Shown here: positions 1 to 6,065 of the stretch, piece after piece | Layout of the letters: each line of letters begins with the position of its first letter | How positions within the stretch are numbered: position 1 is the first letter of the stretch | Source: Candidatus Woesearchaeota archaeon | GTDB lineage: Archaea > Nanoarchaeota > Nanoarchaeia > Woesearchaeales > GW2011-AR4 | Assembly (NCBI GenBank): GCA_023259315.1 | Contig: JAHFQL010000004.1 | Location: 1 to 12,217, forward strand | Reading direction: 5' to 3' | DNA length: 12,217 nucleotides | Notes under the pieces: model-generated | The model's database searches: none | Told to the model about the DNA's origin: nothing | What the model saw: only the letters and a program-made list of their open reading frames with translations | Made by a program: the position numbers and the translations under genes

Positions 1-298
1 AAACTATTGAATCCGGGTTTGCTCTACCATATTCATATTCATGATTTTCAAATCTGGTGCTGTCTTTGCTGAATCCGACAACAATCGATTTATCATCTAG
101 GTAAAATGCTGTGCTCCTGACCTCACCATCCCTCAAAGGCCTTCCTGGAGAATCAATGGCTTGTACAAGATTAGCAAAGGATTCTTGCTCTTTATTGCTT
201 TGTCTTAGAAGTTTTGAGCCAAACAATACTGTAGGAAAAAAAATTAATAATGCTAGTATAGTCCAGAAAAGAAAGCTAGTCATTATTCCTTTTTTCAT
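1..298 (-). CDS. Membrane-anchored uncharacterised protein, 3' end outside window
   Basis: ATG 298 opens a frame with no stop before base 1, giving 99 residues: MKKGIMTSFLFWTILALLIF, helix at about 8 to 27, then GSKLLRQSNKEQESFANLVQ and a beta-like stretch with STAFYLDDKSIVVGFSKDST. The start lies five bases after the previous TAA, without a clear Shine-Dalgarno. The helix follows a short basic leader, like the other genes, but there is no KKSQ-type junction, so it may be a plain signal anchor. The YLDDKSIVVGFS segment recalls a recurrent LDxxxxIxGF motif in unnamed DPANN surface proteins. The remainder lies beyond the left edge and the function is unknown. Confidence 0.82.
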   Translation of the reverse strand, partial: MKKGIMTSFLFWTILALLIFFPTVLFGSKLLRQSNKEQESFANLVQAIDSPGRPLRDGEVRSTAFYLDDKSIVVGFSKDSTRFENHEYEYGRANPDSIV

Positions 299-303
299 TT
301 TAA

Positions 304-621
304 TTATTTCTTGGCTGATCTAGTAACAGACTTGCATAAATCAGGGCAATTTGTAGATGCTGATGAATCTGGACTTGGACATGCTTGATTTGATTCTTTT
401 GTTTGCATTGAAAAGGAACAAGGGCATTGGTCGCTTAATCCAATAACTCCGTCCCCATCACAATCTGATGTCACGCCTTCAGTCTGGCCCCTAAGCCATG
501 GAACTTGCTTGCCAGTAAATATTGGAATAACTTCGAACAAGACAGCTAATAGGAGAACTATAGCAAGTACTGCTGTGATAATTACTCCAAAGCCCATTTC
601 AAAAGATTTTTTATTTTTCAT
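304..621 (-). CDS. Small membrane-anchored protein with one calcium-loop motif (105 aa)
   Basis: The leader MKNKKSFEMGFGVIITAVLA matches that of the 341-aa protein upstream (MKNKKSFEM-x-F) and is followed by a helix to about residue 34. The outer part contains SDCDGDGVIGLSDQCPC, with Asp at 53, 55, 57 and 64. This gives loop positions 1, 3, 5 and 12 as in TSP3 and dockerin calcium loops, and the D-x-C-P ending is typical of TSP3. Six cysteines (54, 66, 68, 81, 92, 96) probably form disulfides in the short Ser/Pro-rich tail. It is tied to the previous gene by a shared ribosome site and two bases between stop and start. A calcium-stabilised minor subunit is plausible. Confidence 0.85.
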   Translation of the reverse strand: MKNKKSFEMGFGVIITAVLAIVLLLAVLFEVIPIFTGKQVPWLRGQTEGVTSDCDGDGVIGLSDQCPCSFSMQTKESNQACPSPDSSASTNCPDLCKSVTRSAKK

Positions 622-623
622 TT

Positions 624-1796
624 TTATCCTCCTTGCTCCTCAAATGGCGGACCAAATAACCTTACTTTTTCTTCCATTAAAATACCATCCGTCTTAAATC
701 TTTTTGGAACATCTGAATCGTCGCCCACATAAACCCAGCATTTATTGCATTCTATTAAAGATTCCTTAAAATTTCCCTCATTATATTTCCATTTATCTTT
801 TGTATCATAATAAACTTTATCAAAATAAATGCCTTGTTTATTTGGAAGTATTCCAGATTCTGATGAAAATATATTTTTAAGTTCTGTTTCAGTTAAACCC
901 TTTCTGCCAAATGACAAATCCTTAGCTTCAATTCTAAACATATACGGAACCCTTAAATCTGTTCCGGTATAATAATAATATGTGCCAGAAGAAAATGGTG
1001 GATTTATAATTTTCCATTCATCCAATTTTCCATAATAGGTTCCTTGGTAAAAAGATTCCTTATATTCTGCACCGCCGCATACCTTCATATTTTGCTCTAT
1101 GATTTTCATGCAATCATCATCCAATCCTTCTGCTGAAACATCGCACCCAAAAGAAGTAAACACACCAGAATAAGTTGGAAAAAAGCAGACATTTCCATCT
1201 CTTGTTTTGAATGCCAGATTTCTGTCATCAAGGCTTCTTTTACTGCCACTAACGTAAATATCTCCGTTATAAAATATAATATTAGTTATAGTATAATCTT
1301 GAGGGCAATTGTCCTTGCAAGGGGATTTACCAAGATAGTTGTTATAAAAATTTTGAGCAGCCTGTCCTTCTCCAACAACGCATGGAAGTTTTCCGCTTAT
1401 GATATTGTGCTTGACTACCTCCTTTTTTTTGTTTTCAAGCTCTATGAAAATGCCTTGCTCTTCCTCTGATTTTGACAGTTTAATCTTGAAATTCGCGATT
1501 TCATTTGAGAATGGCTTATATTTGAACACGCAAGGCCCGTTGCCTTCGCTCCTTAATATGCTTGCAATATTTTCATAAGTTTCCTCAAGACTTTTATCAG
1601 ATTCCAGCTCAGGCTTTTCTGAATTAGTCCTCATTAAACCTAAAATGTACCTATCAGCTAGGAGGTTTGCGCCTTTTGCAAGCCCATTCAATATTGCTTT
1701 GGGTCCGATTAGAAAAGATGCCAAGACTACTATTAATAAAGCAATTAGTAGAATGTAAGTCAAAATAGTAGACAGGCCTGTTCCTTTTTTGTTCAT
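624..1796 (-). CDS. Membrane-anchored uncharacterised Cys-containing protein (390 aa)
   Basis: The protein begins MNKKGTGLSTILTYILLIAL, a basic leader with a Lys-Lys-Gly junction and a helix at about 8 to 30, again class III-like though without Gln at +1. The remaining 360 residues are predicted outside, with ten cysteines (89, 139, 160, 164, 204, 218, 229, 240, 350, 353), among them CKDNC and CNKC pairs, and aromatic-rich beta-like stretches such as GTYYYYTGTDLRVPYMFR. The CxxxC and CxxC spacings could suggest metal or redox use, but no fold is recognisable. ATG 1796 overlaps the upstream TGA (ATGA), so translation is coupled to the 53-aa gene. Its final codons (EEQGG, stop) double as the ribosome site of the next gene. 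Confidence 0.88.
   Translation of the reverse strand: MNKKGTGLSTILTYILLIALLIVVLASFLIGPKAILNGLAKGANLLADRYILGLMRTNSEKPELESDKSLEETYENIASILRSEGNGPCVFKYKPFSNEIANFKIKLSKSEEEQGIFIELENKKKEVVKHNIISGKLPCVVGEGQAAQNFYNNYLGKSPCKDNCPQDYTITNIIFYNGDIYVSGSKRSLDDRNLAFKTRDGNVCFFPTYSGVFTSFGCDVSAEGLDDDCMKIIEQNMKVCGGAEYKESFYQGTYYGKLDEWKIINPPFSSGTYYYYTGTDLRVPYMFRIEAKDLSFGRKGLTETELKNIFSSESGILPNKQGIYFDKVYYDTKDKWKYNEGNFKESLIECNKCWVYVGDDSDVPKRFKTDGILMEEKVRLFGPPFEEQGG
628..632 (-). promoter_or_regulatory. Shine-Dalgarno of the 105-aa gene, encoded in the end of the previous gene
   Basis: GGAGG at 632 to 628 lies six bases before ATG 621 and is made of the two terminal Gly codons of the 390-aa gene, just before its TAA. 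It fixes the start of the next gene and links expression of the two. Confidence 0.75.
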
Positions 1797-1954
1797 TTTA
1801 GCGCAGATTTGAAGATTTCAATTATCTTGGTGCCGATACCGCTATACCAAACTAGCGCAAACACTATTAATGCGCCGACAATAATCCATCCTATGATTTC
1901 TTTTCCAATCATTCCTGTTCCTTCTTCGGATTTTTTGTTTTTTAAAAGTTTCAT
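1793..1954 (-). CDS. 53-aa single-helix membrane peptide
   Basis: The reading frame from ATG 1954 to TGA 1793 encodes 53 residues: MKLLKNKKSEEGTGMIGKEI, a helix at about 21 to 36 (IGWIIVGALIVFALVW), then YSGIGTKIIEIFKSALK. It carries the basic KNKKS tag seen through the locus, with Glu in place of Gln after the Ser. The evidence that it is a gene is context: it fills the gap between two genes exactly, begins one base after the upstream TAA, and its stop overlaps the next start as ATGA. A short amphipathic helix follows the membrane segment. It is easily missed because of its length. Function unknown; a small pilin-like or regulatory subunit fits. Confidence 0.8.
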   Translation of the reverse strand: MKLLKNKKSEEGTGMIGKEIIGWIIVGALIVFALVWYSGIGTKIIEIFKSALK

Positions 1955-1955
1955 T

Positions 1956-3146
1956 TTATTTTTCCCTTATGTCTTTTACAATACTACACTTGCTATATTG
2001 TTGCATCTGGCTTAAAGGCATTACATAAAGCGTATTTACTTCCCTATCCCAAATAAGTGGGCTTGCGAAATCAACAACTTTTTCTGAAGCACCCCTAGTT
2101 ATTGCATAGCTCCCAGCTCCAATAACTACTGCACTAACACCAACTACTATCCATCCAACAGGTCCACTGACCATTGTTAATCCTACAGCTGCAACTTTAG
2201 CACCAACGCCAAGCCCAACCCCAAGCGCAACAACATTTGACCAATGGTAAGTCTTGGTATTTGGACTGCCAAAGCTGATTGCATAAGTTTCTCCGGGCTT
2301 TATATCGGTTAATATTGTGCGGCCTTCTCCACCATACTTCTGTATGTAATCACCATAAGAAAAATAATTTTCTTTTTTTATATAACAGTTCGTCTTTGAA
2401 GGACAATCCCAATCATTATAAATATAGTATTTATTTGTGTCAGGATTTTCTTTGCTGCATATTCCTCCTTTGTTCCAGCAACCATATTCGGTATAGCAGC
2501 AGGCTTTTTTGTTTTTTTGATTGCAAACATCATTTTTCTTGTCAATCAGCAAATAAGAAGGGTCGGCAGGTATTTTGCTTCCGCAGCTAGTGCTGGTGCC
2601 AACATCCATGCAAAATCCACCATTTGGTTTGCAAAAATCTCCATCTTCATTAGCTTTGTAAGGTGTTTCAAACAGATAATGCAAGAATTCTTCATTCTTA
2701 ATCTCTCCTTTGAATTTTGAAGTTTCTCTTAAATTTAAATTATAACATACAAAACAGTTGCTAGAAGCACCAGTGTCTTCTTTAAATACATCTTCTATTC
2801 TCCCTTCTCCAAATTGATGCCAGCATTTTGTCATCAAATCTGCTATTTCATTTTCAACTTGAAGTTTTGTAGCATCTTTATTTTCTGGTATATATTTATC
2901 AATAGTTCTGCAAAGCAATGGAGTTGCGACATTTGTAGGATGGATAATACCATAACGTATTTCAGTAAAATATTTTTCCCTTAACACTACGCTTTCTCTA
3001 CATATAGATTCTGTTGCCTTTGCTTCTGCCTGTCCCTTGAAAACTTCGAAAATTGCAACTATCAGTAAAAAAGCTACAATGGTCAATAATACATTAGCAA
3101 GAAAACTCCTTAATTGAGATTTCTTATTTTTGCGGTAAAAAAGCAT
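1956..3146 (-). CDS. Cys-rich membrane-anchored protein with Gly-rich hydrophobic hairpin (396 aa)
   Basis: The N-terminus MLFYRKNKKSQLRSFLANVL carries the KKSQ tag and a helix at about 14 to 36. The outer region has 16 cysteines, including CWHQFGEGRIEDVF, NCFVCYNL, ACC and CxNKGGIC-like segments; I recall a CW-x-x-FGEG motif with a later CFVC from unnamed DPANN proteins. Near the C-terminus (304-349) is a second, Gly-rich hydrophobic stretch, GVGLGVGAKVAAVGL then SGPVGWIVVGVSAVVIGAG, long enough for a two-helix hairpin, flanked by charged or polar residues. The protein is therefore not a simple single-anchor subunit: the hairpin may insert into a membrane or pack within an assembly. The start is set by a strong GGAGG. 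Its stop is one base from the start of the next gene. No enzyme motif is seen. Confidence 0.88.
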   Translation of the reverse strand: MLFYRKNKKSQLRSFLANVLLTIVAFLLIVAIFEVFKGQAEAKATESICRESVVLREKYFTEIRYGIIHPTNVATPLLCRTIDKYIPENKDATKLQVENEIADLMTKCWHQFGEGRIEDVFKEDTGASSNCFVCYNLNLRETSKFKGEIKNEEFLHYLFETPYKANEDGDFCKPNGGFCMDVGTSTSCGSKIPADPSYLLIDKKNDVCNQKNKKACCYTEYGCWNKGGICSKENPDTNKYYIYNDWDCPSKTNCYIKKENYFSYGDYIQKYGGEGRTILTDIKPGETYAISFGSPNTKTYHWSNVVALGVGLGVGAKVAAVGLTMVSGPVGWIVVGVSAVVIGAGSYAITRGASEKVVDFASPLIWDREVNTLYVMPLSQMQQYSKCSIVKDIREK

Positions 3147-3294
3147 GCCCTATCCTCCAAACAATAAAATAGTATAATGCTACAGCAATTAGTAAAGCTA
3201 AAATTATTGTAATAACTGTATTAGAAATTTTTGTGTCAGATGCCTCTTGACTTTTTTTATCAGTGAAAAATCTGAACATTGATATTTTGACCAT
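3124..3294 (-). CDS. Small single-helix membrane protein, uncharacterised (56 aa)
   Basis: The start at 3294 (MVKISMFRFFTDKKSQEASD) is chosen because a box A lies at the leaderless distance from it; an upstream in-frame ATG at 3375 lies inside the previous gene, and ATG 3279 is a shorter alternative. The protein has the locus tag KKSQ at residues 13-16, a short polar stretch, one helix at about 26 to 46 and a tail of ten residues (IGHAFLPQK end). The polar linker between KKSQ and the helix is longer than in the neighbours, so peptidase processing is less certain. The next gene overlaps its last 23 bases. It could be a small accessory or spacer subunit. Confidence 0.7.
   Translation of the reverse strand: MVKISMFRFFTDKKSQEASDTKISNTVITIILALLIAVALYYFIVWRIGHAFLPQK
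3154..3158 (-). promoter_or_regulatory. Strong Shine-Dalgarno for the 396-aa protein
   Basis: GGAGG at 3158 to 3154 lies seven bases before ATG 3146. It sits inside the coding region of the 56-aa gene and fixes the start of the next gene despite the 23-base overlap. Confidence 0.75.
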
Positions 3295-3313
3295 ATCAAA
3301 ATCCTGAAGAATC

Positions 3314-3329
3314 ACATATATAAATATGT
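3314..3329 (-). promoter_or_regulatory. Box A promoter within an inverted repeat, apparently leaderless
   Basis: The 56-base gap after the second mini-pilin contains the box A core TTTATATA (3324 to 3317) inside an inverted repeat with 6-base arms, ACATAT and ATATGT, around a 4-base centre. The box centre lies about 26 bases from ATG 3294, the spacing at which archaeal transcription normally begins, so the transcript may start at or next to the start codon. No Shine-Dalgarno is seen, which agrees with a leaderless message. A run of five T just after the upstream stop (near 3341-3345) could help end the previous transcript. The inverted repeat could be a regulator site or a by-product of AT-rich sequence. 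Confidence 0.55.
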
Positions 3330-3350
3330 CGGATTTATGATAAAAATAGA

Positions 3351-3695
3351 TTATCTGTTGGGCAAACAGCAGCATAATGTGTTTTGCTGTGTATTATCTT
3401 CATATTTGCCTGATATTTGTGTCTCGTCTGCAGCGCAAATATTTCTGGTGTTTCCAGAAGCATAGCCAACTGTTTTGCAGCCTCTGTCACAATTTAAGGA
3501 GCCTTCTTTCACCCCTTCGCTGAATATTTTGAATCTTCCTGTGAAGATTATGAACAGCACCACAAGGACTGCAAGCGCCATGGCTGCTATTATTATTGTG
3601 TTGATAGAAATGCCTTGGGATTTCACTGAAAATTTCAGAAATTTTCGGAACACCAAAAATCTCTGATTTTTGCGTGTTTTATTCATATGGCTCAT
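3351..3695 (-). CDS. Mini-pilin-like protein with CCC tail, paralogue 2 (114 aa)
   Basis: This is the tandem partner of the preceding gene. From residue 25 it reads KSQGISINTIIIAAMALAV, almost the same as paralogue 1, with the same FTGR at the helix end and a matching C-x3-C-x13-C-x20-CCC head (69, 73, 87, 108-110). It differs in having a longer basic leader of about 24 residues (MSHMNKTRKNQRFLVFRKFL) in front of the signal; an alternative ATG at 3686 would shorten this by only three residues. ATG 3695 lies three bases after the previous stop, without a visible Shine-Dalgarno, so re-initiation is likely. The heads have diverged strongly, which suggests distinct partners or positions in one assembly. 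Confidence 0.86.
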   Translation of the reverse strand: MSHMNKTRKNQRFLVFRKFLKFSVKSQGISINTIIIAAMALAVLVVLFIIFTGRFKIFSEGVKEGSLNCDRGCKTVGYASGNTRNICAADETQISGKYEDNTQQNTLCCCLPNR

Positions 3696-3968
3696 AATTT
3701 ATGTTCTTGGCTTGCAGCAGCAACCGTTCTTGCTGTCGCTGAATTCCCCTGGAATGTATTGCTGGCCCTCAGAACAAGATTTGTCTTGGGCAGGGTTAAT
3801 CGCTGATTCTGCATTTAAAGTAGCGCACTTCTGAGCGCAAGTATCTGTTTCCTTAAGCGTTTTTGTAAATATGCCCAATCTGCCAGTAAATATGGCAAAA
3901 AGCACAACCAAAACTGCCAACCCGAGGGCTGCTATTATTATTGTGTTGATAGACATGCCTTGGGATTT
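3582..3968 (-). repeat. Direct 42-base repeat at the pilin signal regions of the two paralogues
   Basis: The bases 3582-3623 and 3927-3968 agree at 41 of 42 positions when read by eye; the only difference changes a Met codon to Ile. The repeat covers the signal junction and the first turn of the helix (KSQG-M/I-SINTIIIAA). Sequence outside it is much less alike, including the heads. It marks a tandem gene duplication with the signal region either kept by selection or homogenised by gene conversion. Confidence 0.8.
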
Positions 3969-3977
3969 TTTGTTCAT
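3699..3977 (-). CDS. Mini-pilin-like protein with CCC tail, paralogue 1 (92 aa)
   Basis: The protein starts MNKKSQGMSINTIIIAALGL, a good class III (prepilin-like) signal: two lysines, Ser-Gln junction, then an uninterrupted hydrophobic helix to about 30 ending in FTGR. The outer part is about 60 residues with six cysteines in a C-x3-C-x16-C-x17-CCC layout (47, 51, 68, 86-88). The next gene is a clear paralogue with the same layout. The length, leader and helix suit a major pilin-like subunit, while the compact disulfide-rich head is unusual for a pilin. It has its own promoter and ribosome site, so it may be expressed more strongly than the genes before it. I recall KSQGxSINTIIIAA-type N-termini as common in Woesearchaeota; the head has no known function. 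Confidence 0.88.
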   Translation of the reverse strand: MNKKSQGMSINTIIIAALGLAVLVVLFAIFTGRLGIFTKTLKETDTCAQKCATLNAESAINPAQDKSCSEGQQYIPGEFSDSKNGCCCKPRT

Positions 3978-3984
3978 TTGTGTT

Positions 3985-3988
3985 CCTC
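3985..3988 (-). promoter_or_regulatory. Shine-Dalgarno that fixes the start of the 92-aa mini-pilin
   Basis: GAGG on the minus strand lies seven bases before ATG 3977. It supports the 92-aa form over a longer reading from an ATG at 4058, which would run through the promoter and overlap the previous gene. Confidence 0.65.
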
Positions 3989-4015
3989 TTTTATATTTTA
4001 ACTTATGAAGGAAGT

Positions 4016-4029
4016 TATATTTAAATATA
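4016..4029 (-). promoter_or_regulatory. Archaeal box A promoter upstream of the tandem mini-pilins
   Basis: The 71-base gap between 4048 and 3978 holds TATATTTAAATATA, a perfect 14-base palindrome with the box A core TTTAAATA at 4025 to 4018. Counting about 26 bases from the box centre puts the transcription start near 3995, leaving a leader of roughly 18 bases. That leader contains GAGG at 3988-3985, seven bases before ATG 3977. Box, spacing and ribosome site agree, so I read this as an internal promoter with a short leader. Confidence 0.62.
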
Positions 4030-4048
4030 TCGAAGTTTCCAAATGATT

Positions 4049-4528
4049 TTATCTGCAAATATCAAGTTTTACAAACATCTGGCCTGTGGCTATTGGCAGA
4101 GGATAGATTTTCGATGTTTTCTCACCTTTACATTCTTCACCAGATTCAACCAATGGAGAATTTATGTCAACATAGGCCAAAAATTCGTATTTCACTTTCC
4201 ATTGGTCAAAAGTTTTCATAAATACTTCATCTGCTGTAAGTTTAACATATCTGCATGAGTCTGAGTTTGCAGCATCATTGCATATTAATTCTGTTCCCCG
4301 AGCGCAATCGTAAAGAAGCTCTGACATAGTTAGCTGCGAGCAATCTTTGGCAGATGTTTTAAGGAATGTATTGATTGTATTTGAAGCTAATTCCGAGCTT
4401 ATAAAGTCATTCCTTGACTGTGATGGCTTGTTCAACCCTACTTTTGCGAATATCACTATGCCTATCAGCAAGATGACTACAACAACTGCCAACCCCATTA
4501 TTTCCATTTGAGATTTATCGCCTTTCAT
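4049..4528 (-). CDS. Small membrane-anchored protein of the KSQMEIMGL type, uncharacterised (159 aa)
   Basis: The N-terminus MKGDKSQMEIMGLAVVVVIL has the basic leader, a Ser-Gln junction and Glu at +3 of the mature form, then a helix to about residue 28. The outer domain has six cysteines (63, 75, 83, 92, 133, 158), including LKTSAKDCSQLTMSELLYDC and a closing VKLDIC, consistent with three disulfides. I recall the LLxT-x-x-x-C...SELLxDCA layout from an unnamed family common in Woesearchaeota. ATG 4528 follows the previous TGA by one base. The downstream gap of 71 bases carries a promoter, so this is probably the last gene of the first co-transcribed block, though read-through is possible. Function unknown. 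Confidence 0.88.
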   Translation of the reverse strand: MKGDKSQMEIMGLAVVVVILLIGIVIFAKVGLNKPSQSRNDFISSELASNTINTFLKTSAKDCSQLTMSELLYDCARGTELICNDAANSDSCRYVKLTADEVFMKTFDQWKVKYEFLAYVDINSPLVESGEECKGEKTSKIYPLPIATGQMFVKLDICR

Positions 4529-4529
4529 A

Positions 4530-5012
4530 TCATCTCGTAAAAGTTTCTATAGTTAATATTCCGAAGCCATACAATTTTGTATCGGGGTTGTATATTGATA
4601 TGGGTACATTTGTGGTGAACTTGTTTTTGAAATTTGTGAGTCTATTTGAATACAATTCCCAATTTTTATCTTCTGGGTAGATTTGTCTTACTTTTATATC
4701 GCTGAACTCCAGCAGATCATAGTAATAAATTTGATTTTGGTCTTTAGATATTATATTTTTGGCGGATTCCATTTTTAGCTTGTCGATGCAGTTTTCTCTT
4801 ATTATATTGTCATTGCTGCATTGCAATTCCGGCATAAACATTATTCTTTGCACGATTGAAATTGAATTGCTCTGTGCAGACTCCTCCTTGTATGTTTCCA
4901 AATTCCCTCTTATCAACTTACCATACAGTATAAAACTTATAGCGATTAGTATGAAGAAGACTAATACAACCACAATCGTTTCAAAAATCTGCACCTGGGC
5001 TTTCTTTTTCAT
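4530..5012 (-). CDS. Small pilin-like membrane protein, uncharacterised (160 aa)
   Basis: The start at 5012 (MKKKAQVQIFETIVVVLVFF) is chosen over an upstream in-frame ATG at 5084 because that one lies inside the preceding gene, and the shorter form places KKKA-Q immediately before the helix (about 9-30). This is the closest match here to a class III prepilin: small residue, Gln at +1, Glu shortly after. The outer part has two cysteines (65 and 75) in a loop, QCSNDNIIRENC, and ends with PISIYNPDTKLYGFGILTIETF, a beta-rich tail I recall from an unnamed DPANN family with a PVSLYxPxTxxYGFGxLTVE-like ending. The next gene begins one base after its stop codon, so the two are probably translationally linked. 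A minor pilin or assembly subunit is plausible. Confidence 0.88.
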   Translation of the reverse strand: MKKKAQVQIFETIVVVLVFFILIAISFILYGKLIRGNLETYKEESAQSNSISIVQRIMFMPELQCSNDNIIRENCIDKLKMESAKNIISKDQNQIYYYDLLEFSDIKVRQIYPEDKNWELYSNRLTNFKNKFTTNVPISIYNPDTKLYGFGILTIETFTR

Positions 5013-5028
5013 GGCAAATTTTCTGTTT

Positions 5029-6054
5029 TTAATAAATTGTCGGGCAGGAAAATTTTTGAGTTTCTTTATTTTGGATTGATACATCTTTTGAAGCAGAAAT
5101 TATCTTGTCAGCATTGACTATATCAAATGCGCTAGCGGCTGCAAGATTTGACAGAGAATCATAAATGATATTCAATTTTGGCAACGCTTTTATGTAAGCT
5201 TGTTTGCACTCCGAGCTTGTGGATGAAGAATTTACAATCTGATTTGCACGTTCATCATAAACTGATGTAACAATCTTTGCTCTTGAAAAAACATTTCGCA
5301 TGTTGCACGAGTATAGTTCTTCTTTATCCGCGTAGATAGCACCTATTAATGACGATTTTCCGACATAAACTGATGAGCCTCTTGAAATCCATGCATTATT
5401 ATTTTTCTGATAAAATTCCAATGTGCCTTTTTGGTTGTCTCCGCTTATTTTAAGGGCTGTTACATCTGAATCTGGCATTTTTAGCAAAGATCTTGGTATA
5501 TTTGCAGGAAGATTGTTATTGATAAATACAAAACGCACTTTATAGTTGCTCAAATCCTTAATTTTTGACTCATCATATGATGAATAATTATCCTTGCTTA
5601 ATTCATTCGGCAAGGTCTTGTTTATTTCTTTTGCAAAGTCACTGTTACCGATCAATATATATCTCGCCTGCTGGCTTGTCATGTAAAGCAAATTTGCTGA
5701 CCTATAAGGTATGCTGAATGCCAAAGTTTGCGACACTAAAATGCTGCCTTTTATGGGAGAGGGTGCAAAAAAAATCATATTTTGGTATTGTTTTGACGTG
5801 CTTCCAATAGACACCTTATTGCAGCTTACATCTATATTTGATTTTGATAATGCAATTGTGTTTGTTGTGTCCAAGCTGACACTCGCTCCATCTATCAACG
5901 ATTCAATATCTCTTAGTAGTTCTGTTTTTGCTGTAACCTCTGACAAATCCTTCTGTCTGAAAATTATTGACGCAAAAAATAATAAAATTGCAGCTCCTAT
6001 TATAAGTATAAAAATCCAGTTGAACTGCATTTCAAAACTTTTTTTATTTTTCAT
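5029..6054 (-). CDS. Membrane-anchored uncharacterised protein with FEMQF prepilin-like N-terminus (341 aa)
   Basis: I prefer the ATG at 6054 (MKNKKSFEMQFNWIF) to an in-frame GTG at 6075 that overlaps the upstream gene, because the basic KNKKS leader then sits right before the helix (residues 12-32), as in the neighbours. The 300-residue outer part has four cysteines (78, 250, 283, 337), no catalytic motif I recognise, and a helical-looking C-terminal half. The pattern YxCxMxxxFxRAxxVxxVYxxR around 248-269, with a later C-x-x-x-Y, resembles an unnamed family I associate with DPANN genomes. The start (MKNKKSFEM-x-F) is the same as that of the 105-aa protein near the left end, so the two anchors may share a processing or assembly route. 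Function unknown. Confidence 0.88.
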   Translation of the reverse strand: MKNKKSFEMQFNWIFILIIGAAILLFFASIIFRQKDLSEVTAKTELLRDIESLIDGASVSLDTTNTIALSKSNIDVSCNKVSIGSTSKQYQNMIFFAPSPIKGSILVSQTLAFSIPYRSANLLYMTSQQARYILIGNSDFAKEINKTLPNELSKDNYSSYDESKIKDLSNYKVRFVFINNNLPANIPRSLLKMPDSDVTALKISGDNQKGTLEFYQKNNNAWISRGSSVYVGKSSLIGAIYADKEELYSCNMRNVFSRAKIVTSVYDERANQIVNSSSTSSECKQAYIKALPKLNIIYDSLSNLAAASAFDIVNADKIISASKDVSIQNKETQKFSCPTIY

Positions 6055-6065
6055 GACGAGAAATT

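Noticed and set aside
3314..4029. Inverted repeats as attachment sites or insertion-element ends
   Set aside because: No transposase or integrase is present, the arms are short and centred on TATA boxes, and no matching target duplication is seen.
3978..4058. N-terminal extension of the 92-aa mini-pilin from ATG 4058
   Set aside because: It would run across the box A and the ribosome site; ATG 3977 has a well-spaced GAGG.
5013..5084. N-terminal extension of the 160-aa protein from ATG 5084
   Set aside because: It would overlap the previous gene and bury the KKKAQ leader 24 residues inside; ATG 5012 puts the leader at the N-terminus.
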